From contig NZ_JAEUAN010000012.1 of NCBI RefSeq assembly GCF_019511445.1, positions 62,001 through 126,000 on the forward strand: a DNA stretch of 64,000 nucleotides. The letters run 5' to 3'. This stretch comes from Aliirhizobium wenxiniae (GTDB lineage: Bacteria; Pseudomonadota; Alphaproteobacteria; Rhizobiales; Rhizobiaceae). Made by a program: the position numbers and the translations under genes. The notes beneath the pieces were generated by a model. That model saw only the letters and a program-made list of their open reading frames with translations, had not been told where the DNA came from and made no database searches. Shown here piece after piece: positions 17,056-26,351 of the stretch. How positions within the stretch are numbered: the stretch's first letter is position 1; each line of letters starts with the position of its first letter.

Positions 17056-18186
17056 TCAATCATTGAAGTGTTTTTGGAGAGGTGCATTCCAAAAAAACGG
17101 GGTATTCAGAACTTCCACAAATGATGTTGCGGCCGTGCCTCGGCCAAAACCCTCGTCTCGTGGCATTCGGGTTCCCCAAACCCTATTCAGGCAGCCCGTT
17201 ATCTGTTCAGCGTCTAGTGCGTCCACGTTGCAAATTGACCGAGCTTCCGACCGGTTCGTTTGACGCGTTCCAATGTTCAAGCTCGGCACACCAAGGAAAG
17301 GCGCTTCTCTCACGCCAGCGCTGCTATTTCCTACCATCACGTTCGAATTTTTCATAAGTTCGGAAAAATAGGAAAAACGCATGCTAGGAAGATGGCGAAA
17401 CCTTGCTCGATCCAACTTCTCTATTTCAGCGAATATCTCTTCGCTTCCCGGATCGTTGTTGGGAGAAATGACAACGAAATTTCGCCCGCTCTGGGACAAA
17501 GTTGCAAACAGGCTGCGCGCTTGGTCGCCGATAGTGTTGCGTTCAGATGTCACTGGATGGAAAGCTACTATGCCATAATTAGCAAACGGTATTTCATAAC
17601 GCTGAAGAACTTCCTCAATAGAAACGCCGGAAGAGGATGCATGGAAATCGAGCTCCGGCGAGCCAATATTGAAAATGTACTCAGAATCTTCACCCAACGC
17701 TTTGACACGTGATCCTGCGGCCTCAGAACTCACAAAATGATAGGTTGAAAGCTTGGAGTTGCAATGGCGATAGACCTCGTCAATCGTACCCGATACTTCA
17801 CCGCCTTCGATATGAGCACAACGGACGTAGTTAGTCGCGCACACAAGAGAAACGGCCAGCGCTTCGATTCGATCGCCGTGCACAACGACCAAGTCTGGTT
17901 TGTGCTCGTAAATCCAGTCCGAAAATCCCAGTACGGTTTTAGAGAGAACCATATCTTGGGAATCCCCGATGCGCTGATTGATGAATTCATGCACATCAAC
18001 GCCGGAGAGCCGCTTCACCTCATGTTTAGTCGCACCATACTTTTCAAGCATGTGCATCCCAGTTACGAAAAAAGAAACGTTATAGCCGGCATCCCGCGTC
18101 GCTTTCGCGAGCGGCTCGAGCTTTCCGAAATCTGCTCGAGTTCCGGTTACAAAGAGAATTTTTCGCATCATGTTTGGGACGCTCAT
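17056..18186 (-). CDS. neuC: UDP-N-acetylglucosamine 2-epimerase (hydrolysing), NeuC/SiaA type
   Basis: The 376-residue enzyme converts UDP-GlcNAc to ManNAc plus UDP, the first step of sialic acid synthesis. Family signs are FVTGTRADFGKLEPL near the start, a VTGMHMLEKYG stretch, VVVHGDRIEALA, HIEGGEVSGTIDE, GSPELD, FHPVTSE and MVGNSSAGVREAP. I recall a closely similar layout in meningococcal SiaA, which favours ManNAc production over the LegG-type reaction. The ATG at 18186 overlaps the neuB stop by 4 bases (ATGA); an ATG at 18171 is an alternative. Confidence 0.88.
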   Translation of the reverse strand: MSVPNMMRKILFVTGTRADFGKLEPLAKATRDAGYNVSFFVTGMHMLEKYGATKHEVKRLSGVDVHEFINQRIGDSQDMVLSKTVLGFSDWIYEHKPDLVVVHGDRIEALAVSLVCATNYVRCAHIEGGEVSGTIDEVYRHCNSKLSTYHFVSSEAAGSRVKALGEDSEYIFNIGSPELDFHASSSGVSIEEVLQRYEIPFANYGIVAFHPVTSERNTIGDQARSLFATLSQSGRNFVVISPNNDPGSEEIFAEIEKLDRARFRHLPSMRFSYFSELMKNSNVMVGNSSAGVREAPFLGVPSLNIGTRQTNRSEARSICNVDALDAEQITGCLNRVWGTRMPRDEGFGRGTAATSFVEVLNTPFFWNAPLQKHFND

Positions 18187-19211
18187 TCAAAATCATCCCA
18201 CCGAAGCTGCTCATTACGGTTGCGTGCTTTTCTTATTCGCTTTCCGATCAGCTCATCGAGCTGATAACCAGGAATTTCACCATTTCCAGGCCTGCGAGCC
18301 CATACATCATACTCACCGATCACATCACCAGGGGTTAGATCTCTTTCCGCAACAACAGAGCTGCGCGCAAAGCGATATACCGGCTCTTCTGCAGCTGATC
18401 GAGTTTTCTCGTTATTCAGAGCGATGTGAACCTCTCGGGACCTGTCGATAAGATACCGCAGCTCCGCTGGATCCATCGAGCAGGATATATCTGGACCTTT
18501 GCGATAGCGCGTATCTGTGAAGTGGCGCTCTAAGATGCAGGCGCCTAGCGCAACGGATGCGAGTGCCATGTCAGGACCAATGCTGTGGTCAGAAAAACCT
18601 ACAATGGCATTGGGAAAAGCCTCCTGGAGATCACGGACGCCTCGAAGGGAAACAATTTCTGGCGGGGATGGATAAAGGTTTGTGCACTCAAGGAGGGCAT
18701 ATTCAATCCCGGCACCATCGAGGACGTCTACCGACTTCTTAATGGAGGCGATAGTTTGCATCCCGGTGCTCATAATCACTGGTTTACCGAAGGATGCAAT
18801 GTGGCGAATGAGTGGAATATTATCGCACTCTCCGCTGCCGATTTTGAAAGCTGGAACGTCGATGCTAGCCAGGAAATCCGCAGCTTTCCGCGAGAATGGC
18901 GTTGAGATATATATGAGACCAAGGCTCTCCGCATACGCCTTAAGCTGAACTTCATCATCCAGAGAAAGCGCGCACTGCTCCATGACATGCCAGATTGATA
19001 TGTCCGCATTAGGCGGAAATATCAATTTCGCTTCCTCGGTCATTTCGTCATCGACGATATGGGTCTGATGCTTGACGATTTCACAGCCGCTTTTAGCTGC
19101 AGCAAGAACCATTTCTTTGGCCACGGCGAGGCTTCCACCGTGATTGATGCCAATTTCTGCAATAACCAACGGTGGTGACTGCGGGCCGATTTCGCGATTT
19201 CCGATTCTCAT
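18183..19211 (-). CDS. neuB: N-acetylneuraminate synthase
   Basis: This 342-residue enzyme condenses ManNAc with phosphoenolpyruvate to give N-acetylneuraminic acid. The N-terminal TIM barrel shows VIAEIGINHGGS, CEIVKHQTHIVDDEM, IYISTPFS, PAFKIGSGE, STGMQT and GFSDHS, all matching the NeuB/SiaC family. The C-terminal SAF domain (about residues 285-342, with RRPGNGE) is complete. KHQTHIVDDEM resembles the meningococcal enzyme. The start ATG overlaps the neuA stop (ATGA), so neuA-neuB-neuC are translationally coupled. Confidence 0.93.
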   Translation of the reverse strand: MRIGNREIGPQSPPLVIAEIGINHGGSLAVAKEMVLAAAKSGCEIVKHQTHIVDDEMTEEAKLIFPPNADISIWHVMEQCALSLDDEVQLKAYAESLGLIYISTPFSRKAADFLASIDVPAFKIGSGECDNIPLIRHIASFGKPVIMSTGMQTIASIKKSVDVLDGAGIEYALLECTNLYPSPPEIVSLRGVRDLQEAFPNAIVGFSDHSIGPDMALASVALGACILERHFTDTRYRKGPDISCSMDPAELRYLIDRSREVHIALNNEKTRSAAEEPVYRFARSSVVAERDLTPGDVIGEYDVWARRPGNGEIPGYQLDELIGKRIRKARNRNEQLRWDDFE

Positions 19212-19891
19212 TTAAAGTCGTCTCCTTGCAACGCCATTTGGCATCGCTCAAAATCTTCTAGGGTATCGATATCCAATGATTCTGCTTGTGTCATCAACAC
19301 AGGCCCAATCGCGTCAGAATTAAAACCCTCGTCAAAAACGAACTGTTTTGAGTTGAACACATATAGTGCTCCGTTTGGCCGAAACACTGCAGGCAACGAT
19401 TGGCGATTTGCAAAGCAGAACCTTGGCTCAGACAGCGGAATGAATTTATTGCTTTCCACTGTTCCCCATTTGAGCACGGAGGACGGCGCTTCGCACACGC
19501 TCATAACGAGCGTCCATTCGGCTGAAAGAAACTTTTCGATTCCTTCTGAAACATGCCGTGGCCTCCGAAGCGGAGATGTTGGCTGTAAGAGCACGATAGT
19601 GCTGGCGCCAATCTGTTGATGCTTGAAGACATCAAGCAACACATCTTTCATCGGAACGTTGTCACCCGCCAGCGATTCAGGACGTCGCAGCACAGAAACT
19701 TGTGCAGGAAGCTTGTGGTCAAATATCTCATCGATATCAGTTGAAATGATTACTTTGGATATTCCTGCTTCTAGTGCCGCATCAACGCTGTGGCGATAAA
19801 GCGGCTTACCCGCAAGATTCATGGTATTCTTACCAGGAAGTCCTTTTGAACCTCTTCGCGCAGGTACGATCGCGACGACATCTGAATGCAT
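19208..19891 (-). CDS. neuA: CMP-N-acetylneuraminate cytidylyltransferase
   Basis: The product activates sialic acid as CMP-sialic acid. The nucleotide-binding signature VAIVPARRGSKGLPGKN is at the N-terminus. LLQPTSPLRRPRHV follows in the middle and NGALYVFN near the end, as in NeuA. The start at 19891 gives 227 residues, the usual length; the frame extends 31 codons upstream with no family sequence, and an ATG at 19906 is also possible. It is the first gene of the minus-strand operon, with glmS divergent about 240 bases away. Confidence 0.9.
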   Translation of the reverse strand: MHSDVVAIVPARRGSKGLPGKNTMNLAGKPLYRHSVDAALEAGISKVIISTDIDEIFDHKLPAQVSVLRRPESLAGDNVPMKDVLLDVFKHQQIGASTIVLLQPTSPLRRPRHVSEGIEKFLSAEWTLVMSVCEAPSSVLKWGTVESNKFIPLSEPRFCFANRQSLPAVFRPNGALYVFNSKQFVFDEGFNSDAIGPVLMTQAESLDIDTLEDFERCQMALQGDDFK

Positions 19892-20127
19892 ATGGTGTTT
19901 TCCCATCACAATATGAAAGCGATGTAGCCGAGGGTTGCGCAAATTGAAACACTGATTTTTCGCACTGCACTGCACCGAGTGCATCTACGGGCTATCTCAC
20001 ACAAAATGTTTTCTCTCCACTCCTTAGCTGCCACGGCTCGCCGGGCGCTTAGCAACATTTCCAATTGATTATGTCTTGCCTTCGTCTAGGAGGTGCATCT
20101 AGCTGAATTGCAGAAAGGCTTTTTTAC

Positions 20128-21954
20128 ATGTGCGGAATTGTTGGTATCGTCGGTCGAGAGCCGGTGGCTGCGCGTCTGGTGGATGCGCTGCGCAGGCTCG
20201 AATATCGCGGTTATGATTCCGCCGGTGTCGCCACGATCCACGAGGGTAAACTCGATCGCCGCCGCGCCGAAGGCAAGCTGTTCAATCTCGAATCGAAACT
20301 CGCCGGCGAGCTGCTGCCGGGCACGATCGGTATCGCACACACCCGCTGGGCGACCCATGGCGTGCCGAACGAGGAAAATGCGCATCCGCATTTCGTCGAA
20401 GGCGTCGCCGTCGTCCATAACGGCATCATCGAGAACTTTTCCGAGCTGAAGGACGAGCTGATCGTAGACGGCGCCGTCTTCACCAGCCAGACGGACACGG
20501 AAGTCGTCGCCCATCTCTTGGCCAAATACACCCGCGAAGGCCTGGGCCACCGCGAGGCGATGCTGGCCATGCTGAACCGCGTTTCCGGTGCCTATGCGCT
20601 TGTCGTGATGTTTCAGGATGATCCGGGCACGATTCTTTCTGCCCGTTTCGGACCGCCGCTTGCGATCGGCCACGGCAAGGGCGAGATGTTCTTAGGCTCC
20701 GACGCCATCGCGCTGTCGCCGTTCACTAACGAGATCACCTATCTGGTCGATGGCGACTGCGCCATCATCACCCATGACCGTCTCGAGGTGATGGATTACC
20801 AGGGCCGCCCGGTCACGCGCAAAAGCCAGATTTCCCAGGCCACTGCCTTCATGGTCGACAAGGGCAATCACCGCCACTTTATGGAGAAGGAAATCTACGA
20901 GCAGCCGGAGATCATTTCTCACGCGCTCGGTCACTATGTCGATTTCGCCAGCCACACGGTGAAGGCGACCGACAAGGCGATCGATTTCTCAAAACTTTCG
21001 GGCCTTGCGATCTCCGCCTGCGGCACCGCCTATCTCGCCGGTCTCGTCGGCAAATACTGGTTTGAGCGTTATGCCCGCTTGCCGGTCGAAATCGATGTGG
21101 CTTCCGAATTCCGCTACCGCGAACTGCCGCTGTCGCCGACGCAGGCGGCATTGTTCATCTCGCAGTCCGGCGAAACCGCCGATACGCTCGCCTCGCTGCG
21201 CTATTCGAAGGATGAAGGGCTGAAGATCGGCGCGATCGTCAATGTCCGCGAATCGACGATTGCGCGGGAATCCGACGCGATCTTCCCGATTCTCGCAGGG
21301 CCTGAGATCGGCGTTGCCTCGACCAAGGCGTTTACCTGCCAGCTGGCTGTTCTGGCCTCGCTGTCGATTGCAGCCGGTCGTGCGCGCGGCACTGTTTCCG
21401 AGGCTGACGAGAAGGCGATGGTCAAGCATCTGGCCGAAATGCCGCGGATCATGAGCCGCGTGCTGAACGAGATCCAGCCGCAGATCGAAGCCCTGTCGCG
21501 CGATCTGTCCCGTTTCAAGGACGTGCTCTATCTCGGCCGCGGCACCAGCTATCCGCTCGCCATGGAAGGCGCGCTGAAGCTCAAGGAAATTTCCTACATC
21601 CACGCCGAAGGCTATGCGGCTGGCGAGTTGAAGCATGGGCCGATCGCTCTCATCGATGAAAACATGCCGGTGATCGTGATTGCCCCGCATGACCGGTTCT
21701 TCGAAAAGACCGTGTCGAATATGCAGGAAGTGGCGGCCCGCGGCGGCAAGATCATCTTCATCACGGATGAGAAGGGGGCAGCCGCTTCCAAGCTCGAAAC
21801 CTTGGCGACGATCACCCTGCCGAATGTCGATGAGATCATCGCGCCGATGATCTTCTCGCTGCCGATCCAGTTGCTTGCCTATCACACGGCTGCGATACTC
21901 GGTGCGGACGTCGATCAGCCTAGAAATCTGGCGAAGTCAGTTACCGTTGAGTAA
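20128..21954 (+). CDS. glmS: Glutamine-fructose-6-phosphate aminotransferase (GlmS / NodM family)
   Basis: The 608-residue enzyme makes glucosamine-6-phosphate from fructose-6-phosphate and glutamine, the first committed step to UDP-GlcNAc. Met-Cys2-Gly-Ile-Val-Gly starts the glutaminase domain with Cys2 as nucleophile; RWATHG, HNGIIEN and SDTDTEV-like positions follow, and two SIS isomerase domains (SACGTAYLAG, ISQSGETADTL, LGRGTSYPLAMEGALKLKE) complete it, with a normal C-terminal KSVTVE. Base composition is visibly more GC-rich than the adjoining neu genes. It could be the housekeeping gene or a paralogue such as nodM; no nod box was found upstream. Confidence 0.93.
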   Translation: MCGIVGIVGREPVAARLVDALRRLEYRGYDSAGVATIHEGKLDRRRAEGKLFNLESKLAGELLPGTIGIAHTRWATHGVPNEENAHPHFVEGVAVVHNGIIENFSELKDELIVDGAVFTSQTDTEVVAHLLAKYTREGLGHREAMLAMLNRVSGAYALVVMFQDDPGTILSARFGPPLAIGHGKGEMFLGSDAIALSPFTNEITYLVDGDCAIITHDRLEVMDYQGRPVTRKSQISQATAFMVDKGNHRHFMEKEIYEQPEIISHALGHYVDFASHTVKATDKAIDFSKLSGLAISACGTAYLAGLVGKYWFERYARLPVEIDVASEFRYRELPLSPTQAALFISQSGETADTLASLRYSKDEGLKIGAIVNVRESTIARESDAIFPILAGPEIGVASTKAFTCQLAVLASLSIAAGRARGTVSEADEKAMVKHLAEMPRIMSRVLNEIQPQIEALSRDLSRFKDVLYLGRGTSYPLAMEGALKLKEISYIHAEGYAAGELKHGPIALIDENMPVIVIAPHDRFFEKTVSNMQEVAARGGKIIFITDEKGAAASKLETLATITLPNVDEIIAPMIFSLPIQLLAYHTAAILGADVDQPRNLAKSVTVE

Positions 21955-21975
21955 GTCACGCGAGCCAGAATCACA

Positions 21976-22461
21976 TCAACCGTCCTGCAGGCAATACCGC
22001 TCCCACTCCAGCATCATAGCCCTTCGCTGCTCCAACAATCCCTCCGATGATACGTTGCCTCCACCGCATTCTTGATCGTATGCGCTAGCGCCCGTTCCGC
22101 AATATCGCGGAATATCCGCTCTTGGATGCTGATGCCTAGTCGTGAAAACTGGAGCGGAAGCCGTGAGCGGTGGCGAGGCGGCCGGGGTGTCGCTCAGGAT
22201 CTTCTTGTCGCGCAGGTACTTGGTCAGCACCATGTCGGTCATTGGCTTGCGTGAGCGCGATGGGAGAACCAGTCCTCCGCAGGTCTCCGACTTGTCGAGC
22301 TGCCTTTCCAGGATATCGAATGCCGTTGGGCCGAGCGGAGCGCGATGTAGGACATTGCCCTTAATGCGGGCGGCGGGAATGGTCCAAAGCCAGCCGCCGA
22401 ACGGCCCACCGGATGTCTTCAAATGACAGGGGAGACCTTTCAAAGTGGCACGTGCCGTCAT
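21976..22461 (-). pseudogene. Dead tyrosine integrase (C-terminal part)
   Basis: The first frame has WLWTIPAARIKGNVLHRAPL, typical of the catalytic domain of DUF4102-type integrases. The HGFRSS box appears in a second frame near 22160-22185 and is followed by a stop in place of the usual Trp. RDIAERALAHTIKNAVEATY appears in another frame near 22040-22110, and the EQRRAMMLEWERYC end returns to the first frame. The N-terminal half is missing. This is the decayed remnant of an integrase from a mobile island that ended beside glmS. Confidence 0.8.
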
Positions 22462-22685
22462 TAAGGGTCCCTGAGGCGTACCCCAACACCTCCGCCATTG
22501 GCAGCGATAAACTCTACGCCAGCTCCTTCTAGGGCACTCTTTATCCTGGCTAGGGTGGGTTCACGAAGCTGTTCGCCCTTTTCTAGGCGGGTGATGGTCT
22601 GCTGAGATACCTTGGCTGCTTTCGAGAGTTCACGAACGCCCCAACCAACGGCCGTACGCGCAAGTTTGCACTGCAAGCCGTTCAT
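22461..22685 (-). CDS. Small XRE-family helix-turn-helix regulator
   Basis: The start at ATG 22685 gives 74 residues with a clear HTH (VRELSKAAKVSQQTITRLEK) and a GAGVEFIAANGGGVGVRLRD tail, as in short rhizobial XRE regulators. The longer frame to 22772 adds a polar stretch unlike the family. It ends exactly where the integrase remnant begins and may have belonged to the same mobile element. Targets unknown. Confidence 0.75.
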   Translation of the reverse strand: MNGLQCKLARTAVGWGVRELSKAAKVSQQTITRLEKGEQLREPTLARIKSALEGAGVEFIAANGGGVGVRLRDP

Positions 22686-22819
22686 ATCATCACACTGCAC
22701 TGATTTTTGTTGCGCATCGGGTTCTGAGCTTGTACCTTTAATTCGACCAACCGGCTGTGAAGGGTGTTGCAACCACCTCTCACAGCCTGACCAAACCCTA
22801 GCTGTCTGGAGCTCGGATC

Positions 22820-23464
22820 ATGGCTGATTCTGAGAATAGCAGAACTTTGCCTGCAATCACGTGCAGAAACCCTTTACAAACAACAGAGTGGTTTCTGGCC
22901 AAGAATGTCGTGGATCACGAACGCCGGATCCCCGGCATGCGCAACGTTGTTCTCATAAGGTGGAATGCCTGGTCGCTTGCTTTCCGGGATCTCGACAAAA
23001 GAAGCCTTGAGCAACAGGACCTGGAGACCAAGCTGTTTACCATGGTCCCCGGTGCAAGAGTAGAGATCCAGCTTCCCGATTACGGTGGAGTGGCCGTCGT
23101 ACCCTCCATCTATGAGATCCAAGGGAAGCCTAGCGGCGGAAATTTCTTAGATGTGCGAGCCAATGCGGCTGGCGAACGTCTGATAAAGCGGCAGCGGCGA
23201 GATTCGGCGGACGTTTTGGTCGCGTATAACCGTGCCGAGCGACCGGGAAGCGAAGGGTCGATTGCTGAGGGGCGATTGGCCGCCGAGCTGTCGGAAGCGC
23301 CGGCTATGTTGACGGCAGCCGCTTCTGCGAAACTGCGTTGTATTCTCAAGCGCGGAGCGCCGCGATCTCATAGCAATGAGTTTCTTTGGCCGCAGCTGAG
23401 TGCGATGCTGGTCAATCTCCTCGGTATGAACGGCGTGTTCTCCCTGCCCGGTCGTGATCGCTGA
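22820..23464 (+). CDS. Hypothetical protein, unrecognised
   Basis: A 214-residue frame begins at ATG 22820 with GGAG upstream. It is divergent from the XRE gene. No membrane segment, signal peptide or known motif was seen; the middle has VEIQLPDYGGVAVVPSIYE and the C-terminal half is alanine-rich. It may belong to the same island as the XRE gene and dead integrase. Confidence 0.5.
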   Translation: MADSENSRTLPAITCRNPLQTTEWFLAKNVVDHERRIPGMRNVVLIRWNAWSLAFRDLDKRSLEQQDLETKLFTMVPGARVEIQLPDYGGVAVVPSIYEIQGKPSGGNFLDVRANAAGERLIKRQRRDSADVLVAYNRAERPGSEGSIAEGRLAAELSEAPAMLTAAASAKLRCILKRGAPRSHSNEFLWPQLSAMLVNLLGMNGVFSLPGRDR

Positions 23465-23765
23465 CTTAGGTCGACCATCAGAGCTCGAGGACCGATTTGG
23501 CCGGCACTCTTTGCATTCACATCAGTTTTCTCCAATCAGAGGTTGATCGACGACCTGTAAAAATTAGACGAGCTTTCCGCATTTGATGCTCATCGCCACG
23601 CACAATGCGCAGTGCGCCACCGCCGAGCATGCAATTCATAATTGAGAATTCCTGACCTGCGACGCCATCAGCGCGTGTCGCGGCAAGGATGGCGTGCGCG
23701 TCGAGATAAATCCTCTTCGCGTCGAAGGACTGCTGAATAAATCAAAAAACGAAGGGAACTAAGTA
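23465..23765. other. Leader region of the peptide ABC operon
   Basis: About 300 bases without a gene. An AT-rich imperfect dyad (AATTCATAATTGAGAATT, about 23634-23651) is present and could be a regulator site. GAAGGGA at about 23751-23757 is the ribosome-binding site for the ATG at 23766. No convincing -35/-10 pair was identified. Confidence 0.4.
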
Positions 23766-25358
23766 ATGCAATTTATGCGAAAATTCCGCCAGCCTCTGCT
23801 CGCGCTGGCACTCGCGACCGTGCTCTCCCCCGGTCTTGCCGCAACAACGGTGATGGCGGATGAATTGCGTATCGGGACACAGCTAAAGCTGATGACGCTC
23901 GATCCGCATTATGCCGATCTCAACGAAAACAACGCGCTTCTCGCCCATATATATGAGCGCCTGGTCAGGCAGGACGAGCATCTCTCTCCGCAGCCTGCTC
24001 TCGCCGTATCCTGGAAGCGGCTGGCCCCAACGCAATGGGAATTCAAGCTGCGCGAGGGCGTGAAGTTCCATGATGGTTCTCCCTTCACCGCCCAGGATGT
24101 CATTTACTCGATCGAGCGAGTCCGCGACTTTTTGAAGCCCCCGAGTGGCGGCTTCCAGTCCTACACCAAGCCGATCAAGTCTGTGACCGCTCCCGACCCG
24201 ATGATCATCGTCATCGAAACTGATGGAGAAGCCCCTACCCTTCCTCTTCAGATGACAACGCTGTTCATCCTGCCGCACAAGACTAGTGGTTTCGCGACTT
24301 CCGAGGAACTGAATTCGGGCGCGAAGCCGAACGGCACCGGTCCCTACAAATTCGCGGGCTGGCAGTCCGGCGAGCGGCTGACACTTGCCAGCAATCCCGA
24401 TTATTGGGGCGGGGCGCCGGCATGGTCCGATGTCACGTTCCGGGTCATTGAAAACCCGGCTGCCCGGGTCGCGGCGCTTACAACGGGTGATGTCGATCTG
24501 GCCGATTACATCCCTGCCCGCGATGTCGAAAATCTCAAGCAGCGCAACATCAAGATCGAGAGCACCAGCGCATCGCGTTCGAATTTCCTGCAATTCGATA
24601 TCGCGAGCGAAACGCATCCGGGCATCACCGACAAGTCCGGCAAAACAATCGCCAATCCCTTCCGCGACAGCCGCGTTCGTCAGGCTTTGACGATGGCGAC
24701 CGATCGTCCATTCATAACCGAAAAGATCCTCTCGGGTTACGGCACGGCTGCTTCCCAGATATTCCCACCGGGCCTTTCAGGAACGTCGGACAAGCTCAAG
24801 GTCACGCCGCCGGACTATGACGGAGCGAAGGCCCTTCTTGCTGAAGCAGGCTATCCGGAAGGCTTTAACGTCGTGCTGGCAGGGCCTGGCGGCCGCTATC
24901 CAGGCGACGCGGAATCGCTTCAGTCCGTTGCCCAGAACTGGGCTCGTATCGGCGTCACGGTACAGCCTGTCGTTTCGCCATTCTCCGTTTTCATGACCAA
25001 GCGCTCAAGTGGCGAGTATCCTCTTTGGTATGGCGGCTGCTCTGGAGAAGCTGTCACCCTTTGCCTCGATGGCGTCCTCGCATCCCAAAACGAAGCGCTG
25101 GGCACCGGGTCGCTGAATTACGGTCGTTATGAAAACAAGACCTTCGACCAGATGCTGATCAAAGCCAAGGCGATGGAGGACGGACCTGGCCGCAGCGAGG
25201 CCCTCGCCAGCGCGACGGAATTCGTCATGGCCGACTATCCCACTATTCCGCTCTATCACTTCCATCTGATCGTCGGGCATAGCCAGAAGGTTGGTTCCTA
25301 TACCGTCCACCCGCGTGGCTGGACAATGGCCATGCAGGCCGCCCCGCCGACCGAGTGA
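23766..25358 (+). CDS. Peptide-type ABC transporter substrate-binding protein
   Basis: This 530-residue SBP_bac_5 family protein (DppA/OppA-like) has a signal peptide ending around VMA at residue 30, then ELRIGTQLKLMTLDPHYAD. The FKLREGVKFHDGSPFTAQDV signature and the GTGPYKF segment are typical of the family. It would capture di- or oligopeptides, or other amine compounds, in the periplasm. It heads an operon with two permeases, a double ATPase and a CapA-like protein, which suggests the ligand is a peptide or glutamyl compound. Confidence 0.92.
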   Translation: MQFMRKFRQPLLALALATVLSPGLAATTVMADELRIGTQLKLMTLDPHYADLNENNALLAHIYERLVRQDEHLSPQPALAVSWKRLAPTQWEFKLREGVKFHDGSPFTAQDVIYSIERVRDFLKPPSGGFQSYTKPIKSVTAPDPMIIVIETDGEAPTLPLQMTTLFILPHKTSGFATSEELNSGAKPNGTGPYKFAGWQSGERLTLASNPDYWGGAPAWSDVTFRVIENPAARVAALTTGDVDLADYIPARDVENLKQRNIKIESTSASRSNFLQFDIASETHPGITDKSGKTIANPFRDSRVRQALTMATDRPFITEKILSGYGTAASQIFPPGLSGTSDKLKVTPPDYDGAKALLAEAGYPEGFNVVLAGPGGRYPGDAESLQSVAQNWARIGVTVQPVVSPFSVFMTKRSSGEYPLWYGGCSGEAVTLCLDGVLASQNEALGTGSLNYGRYENKTFDQMLIKAKAMEDGPGRSEALASATEFVMADYPTIPLYHFHLIVGHSQKVGSYTVHPRGWTMAMQAAPPTE

Positions 25359-25368
25359 GGGCGACACC

Positions 25369-26340
25369 ATGGTATCAGCAATCATTGGAAGGCTTTCACA
25401 AGCCTTCCTCCTCCTCCTCGTCATGTCCGTAATCGGCTTCATCGGCATTCACAGCGTCGGCAACCCGGTTTTCAATCTTGTCAACGCCGAAGCCGCTACT
25501 CCTGAGGATATCAGGAGAGCGACCGTGGCTCTCGGTTTGGATCAACCGGTCTGGCATCAGTATTTCCGGTTCATCGGCAATGTTTTGACCGGGAATTTCG
25601 GGACCTCCTACATTTATCACCTGCCGGCATTCCAGCTGGTGATGGGCAAGCTCCCCGCAACCCTCGAGCTCGCAATCGTTGCGATGATGATCGCTGCTCC
25701 GACAGGGGTGCTGCTGGGCCTGCTTGCAGGCCGCCGGAAGGACAAGCCGGTGGATTGGGCGATCCTTCGGTTAAGCGTCATCGCACTCAGCATACCGTCC
25801 TTCTGGCTGAGCATGATGCTCATCCTGATCGGCGCTATCCTGACGGGCTGGTTCCCGTCAGGCGGCCGAGGACCAACAGGGACGCTCCTTGGAACCGAAT
25901 GGAGTTTCCTGACCCTCGATGGGCTTAGGCAGCTGACGCTTCCGGCGCTGGCACTTGCACTTCCCAACATCGCACTCATCGCAAGGCTGACCCGATCCGG
26001 AACGATTGAGGTCGAAACCCAGGACTTCACACGGTTTTGCCAGGCGAAAGGTCTCTCGCCCCGCCGCATCCTGTTCAGGCATACGCTACCGAATATCAGC
26101 ATTCCGATCGTCACGATCATCGGCATGCAGTTCGGTGGAATGCTGGCCTTTGCAGTGGTGGTGGAGTCGATCTTCAACTGGCCAGGCGTCGGAAAACTGC
26201 TGATCGATTCGATCCAGCTTCTCGACCGACCGGTGGTCATGGCGACCCTTACCTTCATCTCCATCGCCTTCGTCGCCCTCAACGCACTCGTGGACCTGTT
26301 TTACGTCGTTCTCGATCCGCGAACACGCCACAGCGCCTGA
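25369..26340 (+). CDS. Peptide ABC transporter permease 1 (DppB/OppB type)
   Basis: The ATG at 25369 gives 323 residues with about six membrane helices. The BPD_transp_1 coupling motif appears as QDFTRFCQAKGLSPRRILFRH, and the N-terminus has the DppB-type first helix and ALGLDQPVWHQYFRFIGN loop. It lies 10 bases after the binding-protein stop. It forms the inner-membrane channel with the next gene's product. Confidence 0.9.
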   Translation: MVSAIIGRLSQAFLLLLVMSVIGFIGIHSVGNPVFNLVNAEAATPEDIRRATVALGLDQPVWHQYFRFIGNVLTGNFGTSYIYHLPAFQLVMGKLPATLELAIVAMMIAAPTGVLLGLLAGRRKDKPVDWAILRLSVIALSIPSFWLSMMLILIGAILTGWFPSGGRGPTGTLLGTEWSFLTLDGLRQLTLPALALALPNIALIARLTRSGTIEVETQDFTRFCQAKGLSPRRILFRHTLPNISIPIVTIIGMQFGGMLAFAVVVESIFNWPGVGKLLIDSIQLLDRPVVMATLTFISIAFVALNALVDLFYVVLDPRTRHSA

Positions 26341-26351
26341 AAGGGATCCCT

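Noticed and set aside
20000..20127. nod box upstream of glmS (would support nodM)
   Set aside because: No ATC-N9-GAT repeat pattern was found, so the gene is named glmS only.
20989..21885. Minus-strand 298-residue frame inside glmS
   Set aside because: Glutamine and SIS domains on the plus strand account for the region; the minus frame shows no family motif.
22820..23464. Partition or replication role for the unrecognised 214-residue protein
   Set aside because: Position near an integrase remnant was suggestive, but no motif supports it.
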